The position numbers and the translations under genes were made by a program. Source: Vibrio tasmaniensis 1F-187 (GTDB taxonomy: Bacteria; Pseudomonadota; Gammaproteobacteria; Enterobacterales; Vibrionaceae). Taken from it: DNA of 8,078 nt. The notes under the pieces were generated by a model. The model saw only the letters and a program-made list of their open reading frames with translations. It was not told the origin of the DNA and did not search any database. The stretch covers positions 1 to 8,078 of the forward strand of contig NZ_AJZM02000148.1 of NCBI RefSeq assembly GCF_000272405.2, given 5' to 3'. Below, piece by piece: positions 5,901-8,078 of the stretch; the stretch's first letter is position 1, and each line of letters begins with the position of its first letter.

Positions 5901-6042
5901 AAAAGCTAACAATGTAATTGTGTTGTGACTTCAGTTGTGCCAACCTTGTTTTACTACTGAATAACCGCTAATAGCGACAAATAAAGACTAACAATGAATT
6001 ACAAAAGCTAACGTGATAAAACTATTGATCACAAAAGCTAAC
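5901..6042. promoter_or_regulatory. Phased CTAAY repeats in cox-cI switch region
   Basis: The core CTAAC or CTAAT starts at 5906, 5968, 5988, 6008 and 6038. The steps of 20, 20 and 30 bp place the last four on one face of the helix. The 12-mer ACAAAAGCTAAC is identical at 6001-6012 and 6031-6042, and CAAAAGCTAACAA occurs at 5900-5912. A sixth copy lies within the cI coding start (6127-6137). Cox/Apl proteins bind helically phased direct repeats, so this looks like a Cox or CI operator array. No protein is proven. Confidence 0.65.
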
Positions 6043-6060
6043 AAGTCAACAGTTATTTGT

Positions 6061-6069
6061 TGCTATAAG
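6061..6069 (+). promoter_or_regulatory. Candidate extended -10 of the cI promoter
   Basis: TGCTATAAG fits an extended -10 box (TGnTATAAT), 23 bp before the cI start. No good -35 is present at the expected distance, where the last CTAAC repeat (6038-6042) lies. That fits a promoter that depends on, or is controlled by, a bound regulator such as CII or CI. Confidence 0.4.
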
Positions 6070-6092
6070 CCTAAAGAGCTTACATTGGTAAT

Positions 6093-6749
6093 ATGAACGA
6101 CGTAGATAAACAAATTGAAGAGCTAAAAAAGCTAACAAAAACTTCTAAAAATACAGAATTAGCTGCAGCTTTAGGCATCGCTCGAAATACAGTTCAAATG
6201 TGGCGTATTCGTGGGAAAATCCCTGAACGTATATTTCTAAAAGCCCAGAACATTGCAGAAGATTCAACTAACCCTCCTATCAGCAGCAATGTTTCTAAAA
6301 TAGTGCCGATGTCAGAGTTTAAAGCTTGGAGTGAGTTGCCTGTCTATGATGTGCATGCGGCAGCTGGAGCGGGTACACTGGTTCAGGGTGAGTTCCAACT
6401 GGACACTCTGATGGTTCCAACTAGCTTATTGAGCGAGTTTGATTTATGTGAAAAATCCGCCTCCATTATTTATGTGGATGGTGACTCAATGGAACCCACC
6501 TTGAGCGACAAAGATCGCTTATTGGTAGATACACGTGAGCTACAGCACCCTGTATCAAACGGTGTGTATGTCATTCGAATTGATGATGCGGTCTACGTAA
6601 AGCGTTTGAAATGGAATATAGCGAAAGGGGTTTATTTGATCGTTTCTGATAACCAAGCTTATGAAGCTTTTGAAATCGACTATAAGACCGGACGAAATTT
6701 CAAGATAATTGGCAAGGCAATAGCGCCTGTGTTCAAGAAAATTTTCTAA
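6093..6749 (+). CDS. cI: LexA-like phage CI repressor
   Basis: This 218-residue lysogeny repressor has an N-terminal helix-turn-helix and a C-terminal S24 peptidase domain. The HTH spans about 20-43 (TELAAALGIARNTVQMWRIR). The peptidase domain starts near 80, with VYDVHAAAGAG at 84-94 offering a probable Ala-Gly self-cleavage site. The nucleophile is Ser132 in GDSMEP and the general base Lys170 in VYVKRLK. Their spacing of 38 is close to that of LexA and UmuD. Such repressors hold the early genes off and are inactivated by RecA-stimulated self-cleavage on DNA damage. The N-terminus resembles the phage CI family of P2/K139-like phages. The start at 6093 has only a weak GG upstream. The gene is divergent from cox and ends 4 bp before a strong terminator. 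One copy of the switch repeat lies inside its first codons (6127-6137). Confidence 0.92.
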   Translation: MNDVDKQIEELKKLTKTSKNTELAAALGIARNTVQMWRIRGKIPERIFLKAQNIAEDSTNPPISSNVSKIVPMSEFKAWSELPVYDVHAAAGAGTLVQGEFQLDTLMVPTSLLSEFDLCEKSASIIYVDGDSMEPTLSDKDRLLVDTRELQHPVSNGVYVIRIDDAVYVKRLKWNIAKGVYLIVSDNQAYEAFEIDYKTGRNFKIIGKAIAPVFKKIF

Positions 6750-6753
6750 ACAC

Positions 6754-6784
6754 AAAACCACGAGCTAAGCTCGTGGTTTTTTTT
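6754..6784 (+). terminator. Rho-independent terminator of cI
   Basis: The hairpin is a perfect 12-bp stem, AAAACCACGAGC (6754-6765) against GCTCGTGGTTTT (6769-6780), with a 3-nt loop. An unbroken run of eight T follows to 6784. The A-run on the left side means it may also work on the minus strand, ending the convergent accessory gene. Confidence 0.93.
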
Positions 6785-6819
6785 CGTTTCATACATACAC
6801 CGCCATTGAAAGACGAGCG

Positions 6820-7206
6820 CTACATCATGTACGTCTCTTCAAGGTCAACTTTAAAATCGATCGGTGGCAGGTTCACCAAATGCTTACTCTCACGCCTCAC
6901 TAGCTCTGCCTTGGCAGGCTTCCCTACCCCATCAGAGTAAATAGAAGCAATATAGAGCTCTTCTGAATGATGAAATGCATCATGAAAGCTGACTTCATTG
7001 TTAAGCAAACGAGCTAATAAAGGTTTAGTCACTGGAATATAAGCCCACTTAATGCACTGACCTTCATCATAGTCCCCACTCCAATAAACCATCTATCTTT
7101 GCGTATTTTCATTCTTAACCGAGAAGCATTTTGGCCCTAAGAAGTCCTCATACACTTCCAGTAATTCTAGTTGACCTAGCTGCGTACCAGTGGGGAGTAA
7201 GTTCAT
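6820..7206 (-). pseudogene. DUF6575-like accessory gene broken by TAG
   Basis: One continuous minus-strand frame of 128 positions runs from ATG at 7206 to a stop at 6820, interrupted only by TAG at 7095-7093 (position 38). The part before the stop reads MNLLPTGTQLGQLELLEVYE and continues DFLGPKCFSVKNENTQR. The part after it begins MVYWSGDYDEGQCIKW. From memory this is how DUF6575-type proteins run (LLP..T.LG.L...EVYE...GPK.FS..N....Y...W), with a tyrosine expected near the TAG. A good ribosome-binding site (GAGGA) precedes 7206, supporting this as the original start. The 90-residue remainder could only be made if translation restarts at the ATG directly after the TAG (7092), where no separate Shine-Dalgarno is seen. 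The gene lies between cI and int, a usual place for lysogenic cargo (morons), and is convergent with cI. Its function is unknown. Confidence 0.7.
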
Positions 7207-7266
7207 CGCTCGTCCTCATGTTTCCAATTTGACCAATCAAACATTGAAATGAACCTTACTATGAAA

Positions 7267-7286
7267 TACTGTTTTTATATACAGTT
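7267..7286. promoter_or_regulatory. LexA box over the int promoter
   Basis: TACTGTTTTTATATACAGTT matches the gamma-proteobacterial LexA box TACTGT-N8-ACAGTA at 17 of 20 positions of the common consensus, with intact CTGT (7269-7272) and ACAG (7281-7284) spaced by 8 bp. A possible promoter is TTGAAA (7244-7249), 17 bp, then TACTGT (7267-7272), so the box would cover the -10. It ends 19 bp before the chosen int start, which argues against the longer reading frame from 7249. LexA repression with induction on DNA damage is inferred. Confidence 0.75.
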
Positions 7287-7305
7287 TATTGGCGGTATTT
7301 ACGTT

Positions 7306-8073
7306 ATGACAGTTAGGAACCTAAAAGACGGCAACAAAAAGCCATGGATTATGGAAGCCTACCCTAATGGTCGTACAGGTAAACGGATTCGTAAACGCTT
7401 CGCTACGAAAGGTGAAGCTATGGGATATGAGCGCTTCATCCTCAATGAAATCATCGATAAACCATGGTTAGGAGGAAAAACAGATAAGCGTACTTTAAGT
7501 GAGCTCATTGAACTGTGGTATGCGTTGCATGGCAAGTACCTTAAATCCGGCGAGCATACTCGAAAGCGACTCCATACTATTTGCAAGGCGCTGCTCGATC
7601 CTGTCGCTGCTCACTTTAGCCAAGCTGATTTCTTCCATTATCGAGCCACTCGAATCAACATTTCCTATAAGAGTGCTAATCATGGGAAAGAGCTCAAAGC
7701 CTCATCGCACAACTACGACCAACAATGCTTACAAAGTATGTTTTCTCAGCTCATCGAAATTGGTGAATTGAAATACCCTAATCCAATGAAAGGCCTAAAA
7801 AAACTCAGAAAAGACGAAAGTGAATTGGTTTACTTAACCCAAAAGGAGATTGAACACCTATTTCAGTTTGTCAAAGACGCAAGAGATGCTGAGCAGCTGA
7901 TACAGATTTTTAAGATATGTTTATCTACCGGTGCACGAATTATGGAAGCAGCGGAGTTGAAAGGCTCTCAAATCAGTCCATATATGATCACGTTCACCAA
8001 GACTAAAGGAAAGCGGAATAGAACTGTGCCCATTTCAAAAGAACTATACGAAGAGATCGGCTTTGTTGCGTAA
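7306..8073 (+). CDS. int: HP1/K139-type tyrosine integrase, truncated by IS
   Basis: This phage tyrosine recombinase normally integrates and excises the element at an att site with help from IHF and Cox. The N-terminal arm-binding part is at about 1-45 (MTVRNLKDGNKKPWIMEAYP, then RKRFATKGEA). A core-binding domain follows, and the catalytic domain starts near 175. ICLSTGAR contains the first catalytic arginine (residue 211), and TKTKGKRNRTVPIS the beta-hairpin lysine region. The latter closely resembles HP1 integrase (about 337 residues). The frame stops after 255 residues, so the HxxR box, the second His/Trp and the nucleophilic Tyr are missing. The last four residues, GFVA, are read from an apparent IS end starting at 8059, so only about 251 are native. 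I chose 7306 as the start because family members begin MTVRNLKDG. The frame could open at 7249, but that would translate the LexA box. This protein cannot catalyse recombination. Confidence 0.88.
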   Translation: MTVRNLKDGNKKPWIMEAYPNGRTGKRIRKRFATKGEAMGYERFILNEIIDKPWLGGKTDKRTLSELIELWYALHGKYLKSGEHTRKRLHTICKALLDPVAAHFSQADFFHYRATRINISYKSANHGKELKASSHNYDQQCLQSMFSQLIEIGELKYPNPMKGLKKLRKDESELVYLTQKEIEHLFQFVKDARDAEQLIQIFKICLSTGARIMEAAELKGSQISPYMITFTKTKGKRNRTVPISKELYEEIGFVA

Positions 8074-8078
8074 TTAAA
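8059..8078. mobile_element. End of an IS903-group (IS5 family) insertion sequence
   Basis: GGCTTTGTTGCGTAATTAAA begins abruptly within int and shares the first ten bases, GGCTTTGTTG, with the terminal inverted repeat of IS903 (as remembered: GGCTTTGTTGAATAAATC). The int similarity stops at exactly this base. The element continues past the window edge, so its transposase and other end are not visible. IS903-group elements make 9-bp target duplications; the expected copy here is GAAGAGATC (8050-8058). Confidence 0.75.

Noticed and set aside
7249..7305. N-terminal extension of the integrase from the ATG at 7249.
   Set aside because: It would translate through the LexA box; homologues as remembered begin at MTVRNLKDG (7306).
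1..8078. CRISPR array, tRNA, rRNA or riboswitch.
   Set aside because: No regularly spaced long repeats, tRNA-like cloverleaf or conserved RNA element was seen anywhere in the window.

Overview
The window looks like part of a temperate phage or phage-plasmid from a gamma-proteobacterium, most probably a Vibrio or close relative. The host guess rests on remembered protein resemblance, with no search run: an HP1/K139-like integrase, a DUF2913 protein, and a Cox/CI/CII control region.

Left part (1-1460). A two-gene partition operon lies on the minus strand: a ParA ATPase (600-1373) and a ribbon-helix-helix partner (284-583). Four near-identical 20-bp sites surround these genes. Each holds two GTANTAC heptamers exactly 11 bp apart. 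Two of the sites bracket a good sigma-70 promoter for parA. The first 260 bases carry no gene I can support.

Middle left (1461-2846). On the plus strand there is a frameshifted relic of a Fic-family N-terminal domain, then an intact DUF2913-like gene of unknown function. About 460 non-coding bases follow. Their part nearest the rep gene holds inverted repeats and is a candidate replication origin.

Middle (2847-5794). A tightly packed minus-strand operon reads cox, a CII-like gene with a membrane tail, a full CII-like gene, a small basic orf, another orf, then a ColE2-type Rep primase/initiator. Several junctions overlap by 4 bp (ATGA). The order is that of a P2/HP1/K139-like early operon, but the replication gene is of the plasmid ColE2 type.

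Right (5795-8078). The cox-cI intergenic region has two families of short direct repeats, which are probable operators. A LexA-like self-cleaving CI repressor follows, with a strong terminator. Next is a DUF6575-like accessory gene broken by an in-frame TAG. Last is an HP1-type integrase whose promoter region carries a near-consensus LexA box. The integrase reading frame is cut at 8059, where the sequence switches to what looks like the terminal inverted repeat of an IS903-group (IS5 family) element.

Taken together, an SOS-responsive lysogeny switch (RecA-cleavable CI plus a LexA-box integrase) appears wired to a plasmid-style replication initiator and an active partition system. This suggests an element able to live both integrated and as a partitioned plasmid. 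The IS in int would block excision or integration in this copy.
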